Source of the DNA: Desulfobacterales bacterium
GTDB lineage: Bacteria > Desulfobacterota > Desulfobacteria > Desulfobacterales > JAFDDL01
Length of the DNA stretch: 64,000 bases
Assembly (NCBI GenBank): GCA_034003325.1
Contig: JAVEYW010000008.1
Coordinates: 1-64,000, forward strand
Direction of reading: 5' to 3'
Shown one piece after another: positions 10,535-19,952 of the stretch. The first letter of the stretch is position 1; the number at the start of each line of letters is the position of its first letter. The notes under the pieces are model-generated. The model saw only the letters and a program-made list of their open reading frames with translations. It was not told the origin of the DNA and made no database searches. The position numbers were made by a program, and so were the translations under genes.

Positions 10535-10968
10535 TCCATCTACAGATTCTGGTGTGCTGCATTTCCGGGCGGATGAACCGCTTGGCTGCCGGGCTGCTGG
10601 GCAGTCTATCGGTCATACCTTTTTTTTCCGCTCTTTTTTGCGGCCAAAACGCTCGGATTTTTTACTTGAATATACTGGATGAAGCTTACTCAGGTGGTGC
10701 TTGAGTTGACGCTATTCTGATTTTCTATCTTAAGAAGCTATTTTAATGGCGGATGTGATGGAGAATAGCAATCCTTTTTTATTTGGGCGCCTGTTTCAAA
10801 ACGCCCTATTTGGGCCGATCTTTCAAGGTGGGGCGCTAAGGATTTAAGAACAAAGAGTTTCTTGCCCCTTGCATGGCACGCTTTTCGGGGGTATGTTGCC
10901 GGTTATTGACCCCCGACAGTTCAAAATCGTGTGCCAGGTCGACCCGGGAAAGATTGAAAGAGCGATGA
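10535..10968. other. Intergenic region without recognisable gene
   Basis: 434 bp between the divergent WYL gene and the DUF2294 gene. I see no conserved ORF, tRNA or clear terminator. Near 10575-10610 it has CTGGCTGCC/GGGCTGCTGGGC-like short motifs related to the intergenic repeats near 21061 and 59371. T- and A-rich tracts around 10620-10720 may hold promoters, but no -35/-10 pair is convincing. Confidence 0.5.
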
Positions 10969-11337
10969 ATGAATAAAACCCGAGGGCAAATCGAGTCGGA
11001 AATCAGCGAGGCCGTAACCCGTTTTGAAAAAGAGTATATGGGCCGCGGCCCTTTGGAGACGAAAACCTACCTTATCGAGGATATGGTGCTGGTGCGTCTC
11101 AAGGGCGTGCTGACGCCGGCCGAACACCACCTTGCGGAAACGGCTGAAAACAGCGGCGGACGGGAATTGATCAAACGGGTTCGGGTCGCCTTGATTGAAA
11201 AAGGACGTCCACTGCTGCAAGAAGAGGTGGAAGGCCTGGTTCGCGTCAAGGTGAAAAGTCTTCACACCGACATCAGCACCGTGACCGGAGAGCGGTTCAT
11301 TTTGTTTACGCTCGCATCTGTGCCTTCTTTTCGTTAA
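10969..11337 (+). CDS. DUF2294 domain protein
   Basis: 122 residues matching the DUF2294 (YbcI-like) family: SEISEAVTRFEKEYMGRGP, then YLIEDMVLVRLKGVLTPAEH, and the VKSLHTDISTVTGERFILF ending. The biochemical role is unknown; in some bacteria family members sit near Na+-dependent transporters. The start ATG follows a weak AAAGAGCG ribosome site. It stands alone, with 180 bp or more to the next gene, and is not obviously in an operon. Confidence 0.85.
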   Translation: MNKTRGQIESEISEAVTRFEKEYMGRGPLETKTYLIEDMVLVRLKGVLTPAEHHLAETAENSGGRELIKRVRVALIEKGRPLLQEEVEGLVRVKVKSLHTDISTVTGERFILFTLASVPSFR

Positions 11338-11674
11338 ACACTGAATCATTTCATATTGACATTCCGCACATCCCATGAAAGAAGGATCATTCTCGAAGGA
11401 TCGCCATCTGGATGGAAACTGCGGTGCAGGGTTTATCCGGGGGGCGACGGCGGTGTGAAGGCGCCGTCCGAAAACGGGGTCGAAGAGTCCGGTAGAACCC
11501 TTTGGATAGGGTGCCACAATGGAATATAAGGCCGAAGATCGTTGTCATAACGCGATTTTCGGCCTTTTTTATTCTCCGAATAATGTTTTGACGGGGGAAC
11601 TAAAATTGAACGGAAAGGCCGAGTTAACCGGTTTTGAATGCCGGAAACAAAAGGCATTTGCACCGGAAAACAAC

Positions 11675-12436
11675 ATGCCGCTCAGTTATCGACAGGTGGG
11701 AAGCAGCCCTGACGCGCTGATGCTGGTGACGGCGAAGACGTGCGCTTCCAGCATGGATTTGGCGTGGCGTCTGGCGGGGGAAAACCGGTTCCCGGAGTGG
11801 GCGTCCGTTCTCGTGTCAGCCCAAACCGCGGGACGCGGGCAATTTCAGCGGCACTGGCATTCTCCGCCAGGGAATGTGTATGGCTCTTTGCGGGTTCCTG
11901 CAATGAGGCCGGTTTGGGGAAATCTGTTTTCATTGCTGCTGGCCAAGTCGATGGCTGAAATTTTAAAAGGGCTCGGCTTGGCGCCCGCCATTAAATGGCC
12001 CAATGATCTTCTCGTCGGCGGGAAAAAAGTCGGCGGTATTCTGATAGAGGCAAAATCGGACATCGTCATCGCCGGCCTCGGGCTGAACCTGATCTCGGCA
12101 CCGCGCACCAGTGCGCTGCATTCTCCGCTTGCCCCGGCAGCGGGCTGTCTGCAGGAATTCGGTGTGACGTGTTCACCGTTGGACCTATGGGTACCCTTTG
12201 TCCGCCACCTTCGATCGCAGGTGACGGAAACCCTTTTGCACGGGAATCCGGAACAATTTGTCGGCAACCTGAGGCCCCATCTGGCCTATATCGGCGAGCG
12301 CATTCTGCTGGATGCCTTCGGCGAGGCGGAGCGGCCGGTGATTTTTCAGGGGATCACCGCCGATGGCGCCATTACCGTGCAAACCACCGAAGGAGAACGA
12401 ATTTTTCGTTCAGGCAGTATGTATCCGGTGGCATGA
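11675..12436 (+). CDS. birA: Biotin-[acetyl-CoA-carboxylase] ligase
   Basis: About 253 residues from MPLSYRQVG; the open frame begins earlier at 11519, but those residues do not resemble the family. Motifs of the BPL/LplA catalytic fold are clear: SAQTAGRGQFQRHW (biotinoyl-AMP loop), SPPGNVYGSL, KWPNDLLVGGKKVGGILIEA and VIAGLGLNL, with a C-terminal SH3-like domain. There is no N-terminal helix-turn-helix, so it is a ligase only, not a repressor. It stands 23 bp before the pyruvate carboxylase gene, whose biotin domain is its likely substrate. Confidence 0.9.
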   Translation: MPLSYRQVGSSPDALMLVTAKTCASSMDLAWRLAGENRFPEWASVLVSAQTAGRGQFQRHWHSPPGNVYGSLRVPAMRPVWGNLFSLLLAKSMAEILKGLGLAPAIKWPNDLLVGGKKVGGILIEAKSDIVIAGLGLNLISAPRTSALHSPLAPAAGCLQEFGVTCSPLDLWVPFVRHLRSQVTETLLHGNPEQFVGNLRPHLAYIGERILLDAFGEAERPVIFQGITADGAITVQTTEGERIFRSGSMYPVA

Positions 12437-12459
12437 CTTCCTAATTAAGGAGCGTTATC

Positions 12460-15400
12460 ATGATCAAAACATTTGAACAAATAGCGGCTGAAATTCGGGG
12501 CAAAAAAATCCTGGTGGCCAACCGGGGAATCACTGCCCGCAGAATCATTCGATCCATTCGGGAAGTATTCCATGCCGTTCCCGTACTCACGGTGACCGAT
12601 GCGGACAAAACCGCGCCGTTTACCGCCGGCGCGCAGGAATTGATCCTTCTGGGTGAAAATCCCAGAGCCTATCTGGGCATCGACCGCATTATCGCCCTGG
12701 CGAAAAAACAAGGCGTCGCCGCCATTCATCCGGGATGGGGGTTTGCCTCGGAAGATGCCGGGTTTCCGCAAAAATGCCATGACGCGGATCTTCTGTTTAT
12801 CGGCCCTACCGCCGACGCCATGCGGCTTCTGGGCAACAAGGTCAAGGTGCGGGAACTGGCCCGCAATATCGGAATTCCGGTAGTGCCCGGCTCCCCGGGC
12901 GCCGTCAGTATCGCCGAGGCCCGAAAGGTGGCGATGGACATGGGCCTGCCCGTGATGCTGAAAGCCGAAGGCGGCGGCGGCGGCAGAGGGATTTACGAGG
13001 TCTATGACATGTCGCAGTTGGAAGGCGCCTTTACCAAGGCCTCCACCCTGGCCCAGGCCTCCTTTGGCAATCCGCGCCTTTTTGTCGAAAAGCTGCTGAC
13101 GTCCGTGCGCCACATCGAGATTCAGGTCATCGCGGACCGGCACGGCAATGTGTTCGCGTTTGACGAGCGGGACTGCACGGTCCAGCGCAACCACCAGAAA
13201 CTGATCGAGATGACCCCGTCGCCCTGGCCCGGCATGACGGAGAATCGCCGCGCGCGGTTAAAAGGCTATGCCGAAAAACTGGTCAAGGCGGTAGGCTATT
13301 ATTCACTGGCAACTGTGGAATTTCTGGTGGATGGGGAAGACAACGAATACCTGATCGAAGTCAATACGCGGCTTCAGGTGGAGCACGGCATCACGGAATG
13401 CCGGTACGGCATCGACCTGGTGGAAGAGCAGATCGCCATCGCGTTCGGCGCCGCGCTGCGGTTTAATGCCGCCGACACCCTTCCGGTCAGCCATGCGGTT
13501 CAGGTTCGAATCAATTGCGAGGATCCCCGGCACGGCTTTGCGCCCAATTCGGGATTGATCACGCGTTACATTTCTCCCGGCGGGCCCGGCGTGCGTCTGG
13601 ATTCCTGTATCTCCGGCGGATATGCCTTTCCCCCGCACTATGATTCGGCGGCCGCCCTGTTGATCGCCTATGGCAGGGACTGGCATAAGACTCTTGCCAT
13701 CATGGACCGGGCCTTAAACGAATACGTCATCGGCGGCCTGAAAACCACCATTCCGTTTCATCGAAGAATCATCAGCCATCCCCGATTTATATCCGGCGAA
13801 TACGATACGCGCTTTATCGCGACCACGCCGAATCTGATGGGGTACCGGGATGTCGAGCCCGAGGCGATGCGCTTAAGCCGCCTGGTGGCCGAGATCTCGG
13901 CGCGGGGATTCAACCCCTTTGTTCAGCTCGGAGAGTATCGCGGACCCGAAGACAAGCGCCTGGGAGCCTTTGCGCCGGTGCTACCGTCCCTTGAGAATAC
14001 ACCCCCGGAAACGATTTATCCGCGCGGGGACCGCAGGGCCTTGCTGGATTATCTTCGCGATTCGGGTCGCGTTCATTTTACGGACACCACCGCGCGGGAT
14101 ATCACGCAATCCAACAGCGGCAACCGGTTCCGGCTGGCCGAGGATAAGCTGATCGGGCCGTATCTCGACCAATGCGGCTTTTTTTCCATTGAAAACGGCG
14201 GCGGCGCTCACTTTCACGTGGCCATGATGGCCAACATGACCTATCCCTTTAACGAGGCCAGAAGCTGGAACCAGTTCGCCCCGAAAACGTTGAAACAAAT
14301 CCTGGTCCGGTCCACCAACCTGCTCGGATATAAACCCCAGCCCAAAAATCTCATGCGGCTGACCGGCGAGATGATCTGCGCGCATCATGACGTGATCCGG
14401 TGCTTTGATTTTTTAAATCATGTGGACAACATGGTGCCGCTGGCGGAGGTTGTGATGAATTCGCCCGCAAACGTCTTTGAACCGGCCGTGTCCTTATCCT
14501 GGGCCGACGGGTTTGACGTGCCCCATTACCTGGGGGTCGTGGACGCCATGGTGGCCATGGTGGCCGATGTGATCGGCCTGTCCGGTAAAGCGGCGGCCCG
14601 CCGGTTCATTCTCGGGTTAAAGGATATGGCCGGGGTTTGCCCGCCCCGTTTTATTCGGGCGCTGGTGACGGCCATTCGGGAAAAATATCCCGAACTGGTC
14701 ATTCATTACCATCGGCATTTCACGGACGGGCTTTTTGTACCGGCCTATGGGGCCGCCGCCCAAGCCGGAGCGCATATTCTGGACACGGCCATCGGCGCGG
14801 CCGTGCGCTGGTACGGCCAGGGGGAGGTGCTTTCCACGGCCGCTTATATCGAGGAAGAAATGGGGCTTAAAACCGGTCTTGATAAAGAAGCGATTCGGGC
14901 CTGCAACTTCGTGCTCAAACAGATCATGCCCTACTATGACCGGTACACGGCGCCCTATTTCCGCGGCATTGACCATGATGTCGTGCATCACGGCATGCCG
15001 GGAGGCGCCACCTCCTCATCGCAGGAAGGCGCCATGAAACAGGGCTATATTCATCTATTGCCGTACATGTTGCGGTTTCTGGCCGGCACGCGCCGGATTG
15101 TCCGGTATCACGATGTCACGCCCGGCTCGCAGATCACCTGGAATACCGCCTTTTTAGCCGTAACCGGTGCGTTTCAGCGAGGGGGAGAAGAAGAAGTGCG
15201 CCATCTCTTGTGGGTTCTGGAATCGGTGGCCGGCATACCGGAAGAGAGCGTGAATGAAGCGCTTAAAAAAGAGCGGCTGATGTTATACCGGGAAAGCAAT
15301 GACGCGTTCCGGGATCTTCTCATGGGCCGGTTTGGCCGGTTGCCCCTGGGCTTTCCGCCGGAGTGGGTCTATGAAAGCGTCTTTGGCGACAAATACCGCG

Positions 15401-16146
15401 AGCTGTTGCCCCAGCGGACGCAGGCCTCTCCCCTCTTATCCCTGGCCGAAATCGATATTGCGGCCGAGGAAACCGATCTGGTCCGCCAGATCGAGCGGGA
15501 TCCCACGGACGAGGAGTTGGTCATGTATCTGAACCATCCGGGCGATGCCTTAAAAACGATCCGCTTCCGTCAGGAATTCGGCAACCCGAACCGGCTGCCA
15601 CTGGATGTCTGGTTCGAGGGGCTCAGGGTTGATCAGGAAATCGTCTTTAATGACAGCGACGGCAAACCCCACCGCATGGCCATTCTGGATATGGCGCCGG
15701 TTGATCCGGAAGGGGTGAGCCTGGTGCGATACGCCCTGGATGATGAAACCTTTGCCTACCCGGTCAAGGTGGCAGCCGCCACGGGCGCCAAGGTGGGCGC
15801 CCTTGAAATGGCGGACCGGGACAACCCGAGCCATGTGGGCTCTCCCAGCACCGGCGATCTGTGGGTCATGTATGTGAAACCCGGGGATATGGTGAAAAAA
15901 GGGGAGGAATTGTTCAACATCACCATCATGAAACAGGAAAAGGCGGTGGCTGCGGCCATGGATGGCATTGTTGAACGGGTCCTTAAGACGGCCGATTTCA
16001 AACATGACAAAAAGATGGTGCCGGTGCGGGAAGGGGAGTTGCTCGTGGTGCTGGGGCCTGTGCCGAATAAATGCGCGGGCTGTCAAGCCCCGATCAAGGA
16101 AGAAACCTTTCGGTTCTGTCCGGCGTGCGGTGCGGCTGTGGCATAA
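12460..16146 (+). CDS. Divergent pyruvate carboxylase with C-terminal zinc ribbon
   Basis: 1228 residues, somewhat longer than usual pyruvate carboxylases. Biotin carboxylase (about 1-460): KILVANRGITARRIIRS, an ATP-grasp Gly-rich loop KAEGGGGGRG near 168, FVEKLLTSVRHIEIQV and VNTRLQVEHGITE. Carboxyltransferase TIM barrel (about 540-830): FTDTTARD and GLKDMAGVCPPRF with the carboxylated Lys. The usual HTHDTSG is replaced by HYHRHFTDG. The biotin carrier domain carries MKQEK with biotinyl Lys near 1158, instead of MKMEH. After it comes CAGC-x11-CPAC (Cys 1205, 1208, 1220, 1223), a zinc ribbon not found in standard enzymes. It should make oxaloacetate from pyruvate; the altered motifs leave the exact acceptor open. 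Confidence 0.88.
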   Translation: MIKTFEQIAAEIRGKKILVANRGITARRIIRSIREVFHAVPVLTVTDADKTAPFTAGAQELILLGENPRAYLGIDRIIALAKKQGVAAIHPGWGFASEDAGFPQKCHDADLLFIGPTADAMRLLGNKVKVRELARNIGIPVVPGSPGAVSIAEARKVAMDMGLPVMLKAEGGGGGRGIYEVYDMSQLEGAFTKASTLAQASFGNPRLFVEKLLTSVRHIEIQVIADRHGNVFAFDERDCTVQRNHQKLIEMTPSPWPGMTENRRARLKGYAEKLVKAVGYYSLATVEFLVDGEDNEYLIEVNTRLQVEHGITECRYGIDLVEEQIAIAFGAALRFNAADTLPVSHAVQVRINCEDPRHGFAPNSGLITRYISPGGPGVRLDSCISGGYAFPPHYDSAAALLIAYGRDWHKTLAIMDRALNEYVIGGLKTTIPFHRRIISHPRFISGEYDTRFIATTPNLMGYRDVEPEAMRLSRLVAEISARGFNPFVQLGEYRGPEDKRLGAFAPVLPSLENTPPETIYPRGDRRALLDYLRDSGRVHFTDTTARDITQSNSGNRFRLAEDKLIGPYLDQCGFFSIENGGGAHFHVAMMANMTYPFNEARSWNQFAPKTLKQILVRSTNLLGYKPQPKNLMRLTGEMICAHHDVIRCFDFLNHVDNMVPLAEVVMNSPANVFEPAVSLSWADGFDVPHYLGVVDAMVAMVADVIGLSGKAAARRFILGLKDMAGVCPPRFIRALVTAIREKYPELVIHYHRHFTDGLFVPAYGAAAQAGAHILDTAIGAAVRWYGQGEVLSTAAYIEEEMGLKTGLDKEAIRACNFVLKQIMPYYDRYTAPYFRGIDHDVVHHGMPGGATSSSQEGAMKQGYIHLLPYMLRFLAGTRRIVRYHDVTPGSQITWNTAFLAVTGAFQRGGEEEVRHLLWVLESVAGIPEESVNEALKKERLMLYRESNDAFRDLLMGRFGRLPLGFPPEWVYESVFGDKYRELLPQRTQASPLLSLAEIDIAAEETDLVRQIERDPTDEELVMYLNHPGDALKTIRFRQEFGNPNRLPLDVWFEGLRVDQEIVFNDSDGKPHRMAILDMAPVDPEGVSLVRYALDDETFAYPVKVAAATGAKVGALEMADRDNPSHVGSPSTGDLWVMYVKPGDMVKKGEELFNITIMKQEKAVAAAMDGIVERVLKTADFKHDKKMVPVREGELLVVLGPVPNKCAGCQAPIKEETFRFCPACGAAVA

Positions 16147-16160
16147 ATGGGGCTGGCGGT

Positions 16161-16230
16161 TAGCTGATAGCTGGTAGGTGATAGCTGATAGCTGGTAGCT
16201 GATAGCTGATAGCTGGTAGCTGGTAGCTGC
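16161..16230. repeat. Ten-copy heptanucleotide tandem repeat (TAGCTGR)
   Basis: Ten head-to-tail 7-bp units, TAGCTGA or TAGCTGG with one TAGGTGA and a final TAGCTGC, fill the gap between the convergent pyruvate carboxylase and flavoprotein genes. AGCT palindromes recur once per unit. Slipped-strand variation in copy number is expected. Confidence 0.95.
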
Positions 16231-16234
16231 AACG

Positions 16235-17470
16235 CTACCTTAGAAAATGCCCATAATTCAAGGTTCCGTTGATGACGGCGTGCTTGAACGCGGCCACGGG
16301 TTTTCGCTCCCGCATCACCAGCCGCAACAGCCCCGCGCCCGTGATATTACCGGAAAGCACCGCTCCGGCCAGGCGGGCGCCGTCCGGGCTAAAGACGATT
16401 TTCCGGTAAAAATTCTTTCCTGAAGCAATATGGGTTTCATAGGCTGTGCCCAGCGTATGCACCACGCCCATGGAAACAAAGGGTTCATTGGCGATCTGGG
16501 TGGCGTTCATGATGCCGAAGGTGCCACTATATACGGTCTTTTGTCCGGCCATGTTGAACCCGGCGCACCGGCCCATTTCAACGGCGTTGGTCCAAAGGCC
16601 GGTATTGACCCTTGCCTGCGTTACCGGATCAAAGGTCACGGCCACATCGCCGGCCGCAAAAATATTCGCATCGCTGGTGGCGGTGTGCCGGTCCGCCACC
16701 ACGCCGCCGTCCATGCAAAGTTGGCTCTCTTTTAAGAAGCCGGTGTTGGGCAACCCCCCTTTTCCGATGAAGACCATCTCGCAAGCAAGGCGCTCTCCGT
16801 CATTCAACAACACCCCCTGCACCCCGCCGGCACCGGAAATAACGGCGGTCGCGCGTTTACCGGTCAGAATCTTTAACCCCGCAGCATCAAGGGCCGCGCG
16901 AATGCGTGCGGCATCCCGCGGTTCCATGAGTTGCGAGAGTACTTCCGGGGAAAACACCACGAGCGTCACCCGAATGCCCTTTTCCAGAAGGGCAAAGGCG
17001 GTCTTGAGATTTAACAGACCGCCGCCGAGCATGACGGCATGCCGGGCAGTTTCGGCGCGAACCGACGCAGCCCGGGCATGCGCAAGCGTTCTCATGGTAA
17101 ACACGCCGGTTGCAGCGGTGTTTTCAATTTCCGGCGGCAGATGGGGGCGAGACCCCGTGGCGATCAACAACCGGTCAAACGGAATTTCCATACCCTTGGC
17201 CGTTCGGACGATTTTTTGAGCGCCATCGATACCGGCCACCCGAACGCCGGTGTTGACCGTTATGTCCCCTGCCGTATAGGGGCCTTTTCCCGAGAGCATC
17301 ATCTGCGCGGCGCTTTTTTTGCCGCTGATCAGATAGGGAATAAGCGGCCTGAAATAAGGCGGATCGGATTCTTCGGTAAGAATCGTCACCCGCCCCCGGC
17401 AATCGGTTTCACGAATCGTCTGCGCCGCCGCCATACCGGCCGCGCTGGCGCCGATGATGACATATCGCAT
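16235..17470 (-). CDS. FAD-dependent pyridine nucleotide oxidoreductase of the CODH operon
   Basis: About 411 residues from MRYVIIGASAAGMAAA (a second Met six codons upstream is possible). The N-terminal FAD Rossmann motif GASAAG, the NAD-binding HAVMLGGGLLNLKTA and the FAD-ribityl motif FAAGDVAVTFD identify the NADH-oxidase/nitrite-reductase-like flavoprotein family. The gene follows cooF and cooS on the same strand with 21-bp spacing. The known CooS-CooF-FNOR arrangement is thought to move electrons from CO oxidation through the ferredoxin to NAD(P)+. No redox-active Cys near the FAD is evident. Confidence 0.9.
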   Translation of the reverse strand: MRYVIIGASAAGMAAAQTIRETDCRGRVTILTEESDPPYFRPLIPYLISGKKSAAQMMLSGKGPYTAGDITVNTGVRVAGIDGAQKIVRTAKGMEIPFDRLLIATGSRPHLPPEIENTAATGVFTMRTLAHARAASVRAETARHAVMLGGGLLNLKTAFALLEKGIRVTLVVFSPEVLSQLMEPRDAARIRAALDAAGLKILTGKRATAVISGAGGVQGVLLNDGERLACEMVFIGKGGLPNTGFLKESQLCMDGGVVADRHTATSDANIFAAGDVAVTFDPVTQARVNTGLWTNAVEMGRCAGFNMAGQKTVYSGTFGIMNATQIANEPFVSMGVVHTLGTAYETHIASGKNFYRKIVFSPDGARLAGAVLSGNITGAGLLRLVMRERKPVAAFKHAVINGTLNYGHFLR

Positions 17471-17491
17471 CACATTGTCATTTTTCATGGA

Positions 17492-17998
17492 TTACGCCCC
17501 GCTTCCGGCCGTTATTTTGAATGCGGCCGTTTGCCGAATCTCTTTGGCATGCGTTGCAGCGGATCTGTAAACCAACGCTTTCGTGGGACAGGCCGTTACA
17601 CAGGCCGGCATCTTGAGATCCGGACATCGGTCGCATTTATAGGCCTTTTGTTCCTGCAAATGCCGCCCGATAACACCGTACGGACACACCATCACACAAG
17701 TCCAGCAACCGATACACCGGTCCGGATCACTTCGCACCACGCCCTCGGCCGATCGGAAAATCGCACCGCTGATGCAGGCATGCAGGCAGGGCGCCTCCTC
17801 GCAATGGCGGCATAAGATCGGCACGGGCCTGTTCGGCGGCGCCCACTCCACATAAATCCGCTTTTGGGGAACAGACCGCTCAAGCAACGCGCCGTATAAT
17901 GTCTTTGATTCGGAATGGGCCACCGCACACGCCAACTCACATGTGTGACACCCCATGCACTGATCGAGTTTCACGAATATTTCTTTTGGCTCGGACAT
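17492..17998 (-). CDS. cooF: CooF-like four-cluster ferredoxin
   Basis: About 168 residues from MSEPKEIFVKL; the frame extends further, but the AAGGAG site directly precedes 18001/17998. Four cysteine groups typical of DMSO-reductase-B/CooF polyferredoxins are visible: CMGCHTCELAC, CRHCEEAPCLHAC, CIGCWTCVMVC and CDRC...CVTACPTKAL. It should carry electrons from the CO dehydrogenase to the neighbouring flavoprotein. It lies 19 bp after cooS. Confidence 0.92.
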   Translation of the reverse strand: MSEPKEIFVKLDQCMGCHTCELACAVAHSESKTLYGALLERSVPQKRIYVEWAPPNRPVPILCRHCEEAPCLHACISGAIFRSAEGVVRSDPDRCIGCWTCVMVCPYGVIGRHLQEQKAYKCDRCPDLKMPACVTACPTKALVYRSAATHAKEIRQTAAFKITAGSGA

Positions 17999-18017
17999 CA
18001 TGAGCTCCTTTTTTGAT

Positions 18018-19928
18018 TTAAAGCCCCAGACCTTTCCTTCGCTCATCAATGGCGGCGATAAGCTTGATCGCCGAGGATTCCGGATCCAGATCCACGATGA
18101 AATAGCCGCCGGTCAGATCCTTTAATTTTTCGGTGAGCACTTCGGTGACCAACGGGCTACCCAACACCGGCAACATCACCCCGACATGGGTCGGCAACCC
18201 GGCCGCCACAGCATAGGCGCCAATGGAGACGGCCTTTTCAGAAACCGCCTCGGGCGCGGAAGCCACGACAGGCAACTTGGCCGTATCCACGCCCAGATAC
18301 CGGGCCACGGCCACCGCCATGGCCACGGCACGGGAGTTATCCACGCAAGAGCCCATATGAAGCACGGGGGGCAAGGGGCCGCCAAGGCCGTTTGCTTTCC
18401 CGATCGCGGTCAGCACGGCGGCAAGCCTTTCGCCACACAATTCAGGCACGTTGGCAGGGTCCATGAATCCATGCCGCATCAGCGCACCCGCGCCGCATCC
18501 GGTGGCCAGCACCAGCACGTTTTCCTTCAGCAGCTTTTTGGCGATCGTGACAAAATTTCTGTCCTGAGGAACCTTGACGTTGTTACACCCGGCAAAGAGA
18601 CACACGCCACGGATATTGCCCGCCACGATGTTGTCCACCAGCGGCTTTAACGGCGCATCGGCATCGAGTTTGGCAAGCGCCGCCACAATGGCTTCCACCG
18701 AAAACCCGGCGATCACCTTTTCCTTGAAATCCGGAATATCGACCGGGCGATTCCGTCTGCGTTTGAAATTTTCGATGGCGATGTCGATGATGCGCCTGGA
18801 GGTTTCAAGCGCCGATTCCTCGGAGAACGCCACATGCTCGGTGCCGGTGATCTTGGCCAGGTCCATGGTCGTAATCACGGTGGTACCCATGCACTCGGCC
18901 ACCGTGGCCATCGACGGCATGATGCATTGGTAATCCACCACCATGGCATCCACGGCGCCGGTCACAAGGGCCATCTCCTGGCTCACCGAATGCGTGCAGG
19001 CCGGAATACCATGGCGCATCAGGATCTCGTTTCCCGTGCAGCACACCCCTACCAGGTTGATGCCGGCGGCGCCGACCGCCTTTGCTTTTTCCGCCATGCC
19101 CGCCGCCGCGGCCACAATCACTTCGGAGACCACCGGGTTATGTCCGTGAAGCGCGATATTGACGCTTCCTTTTTTCAGCGTGCCCAGGTTGGCTTCAGAA
19201 ACCACCGGTTGCGGGGTTCCGAACAGAATATCGGCCAGATCCGTGCCCATATAGCATCCGGCCAGATCCGCCACCGCGCACCGAAGACCCGCGAGCAACA
19301 GGTTGACCGCATCGGCGTCCACACCATAAAGCGTGCGGTGCATGATCTCCGAAATTTCGTGATCAATGCCCTTGGGAACAATCCCCAGGCGGGTCAATAC
19401 GTCCACGCGCTCCTTGTTGACCACGGTGGCGGCCCACAACACCGGGGTATCTTTTTCATGAAAATCGGCCAGGGCCGCAGCCGCGACATCCCGGGCGATA
19501 TCAATGTCTTCCCGGCCGCTCACGGCGATACCGAGCCGGGTGGCCACGGCTTTAAGTTTAACCGCATCTTTGATGCCATAAGCGGATGCTTTTCCGATGG
19601 CCATTTTCATCAGGGTGTGGGCCAGGTGCTTGGCATGCCCGGAGTGGGCCGCCGTGCCCGCCGCAATGGCCCGATCAAGCCCCCGGGCCACCATGACATC
19701 CGCCGTGGCCCCGCAAATTCCGGTGGCGGGACCATTGCCGAAGGGGTCGATGCGGCAAGGGCCCTGAAGGCAATGCCGGCAGCACAGTCCGGTATCTCCG
19801 AACCCGCACTGGGGCTTCATGGCCTCATAGCGGTCCCACACGGAACTGATTTCTTCGGCTTTCGCCTTGGCGATCATTTGGTTTACCGCCGGATCCAGGC
19901 TCTTTTCCATTCCATTTCCGGTTGACAT
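18018..19928 (-). CDS. cooS: Anaerobic Ni-Fe carbon monoxide dehydrogenase catalytic subunit
   Basis: 636 residues, normal for CooS. N-terminal B/D-cluster cysteines are in CGFGDTGLCCRHCLQGPC and the following CGA. C-cluster ligands are in HGHNPVVSE (His), GVCCTGNEIL, DYQCIMPS, FAGCNNVK, ATGCGAGALMRHG and HMGSCVDNSRA. The enzyme interconverts CO and CO2. No acetyl-CoA synthase subunit is nearby, and cooF plus an FAD oxidoreductase follow, so this is a respiratory or detoxifying CODH rather than the acetogenesis complex (inference). GAAGGAGG precedes the ATG. Confidence 0.96.
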   Translation of the reverse strand: MSTGNGMEKSLDPAVNQMIAKAKAEEISSVWDRYEAMKPQCGFGDTGLCCRHCLQGPCRIDPFGNGPATGICGATADVMVARGLDRAIAAGTAAHSGHAKHLAHTLMKMAIGKASAYGIKDAVKLKAVATRLGIAVSGREDIDIARDVAAAALADFHEKDTPVLWAATVVNKERVDVLTRLGIVPKGIDHEISEIMHRTLYGVDADAVNLLLAGLRCAVADLAGCYMGTDLADILFGTPQPVVSEANLGTLKKGSVNIALHGHNPVVSEVIVAAAAGMAEKAKAVGAAGINLVGVCCTGNEILMRHGIPACTHSVSQEMALVTGAVDAMVVDYQCIMPSMATVAECMGTTVITTMDLAKITGTEHVAFSEESALETSRRIIDIAIENFKRRRNRPVDIPDFKEKVIAGFSVEAIVAALAKLDADAPLKPLVDNIVAGNIRGVCLFAGCNNVKVPQDRNFVTIAKKLLKENVLVLATGCGAGALMRHGFMDPANVPELCGERLAAVLTAIGKANGLGGPLPPVLHMGSCVDNSRAVAMAVAVARYLGVDTAKLPVVASAPEAVSEKAVSIGAYAVAAGLPTHVGVMLPVLGSPLVTEVLTEKLKDLTGGYFIVDLDPESSAIKLIAAIDERRKGLGL

Positions 19929-19952
19929 GCGTTTCCTCCTTCGATCGATATA

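Noticed and set aside
10921-11517. 198-codon minus-strand ORF covering the DUF2294 gene
   Set aside because: The plus-strand product matches a known domain; the minus frame does not and begins without a ribosome site.
18834-19925. 363-codon plus-strand ORF opposite cooS
   Set aside because: It is the antisense shadow of a GC-rich, well-conserved CooS gene; its His/Gly-rich sequence matches no family.
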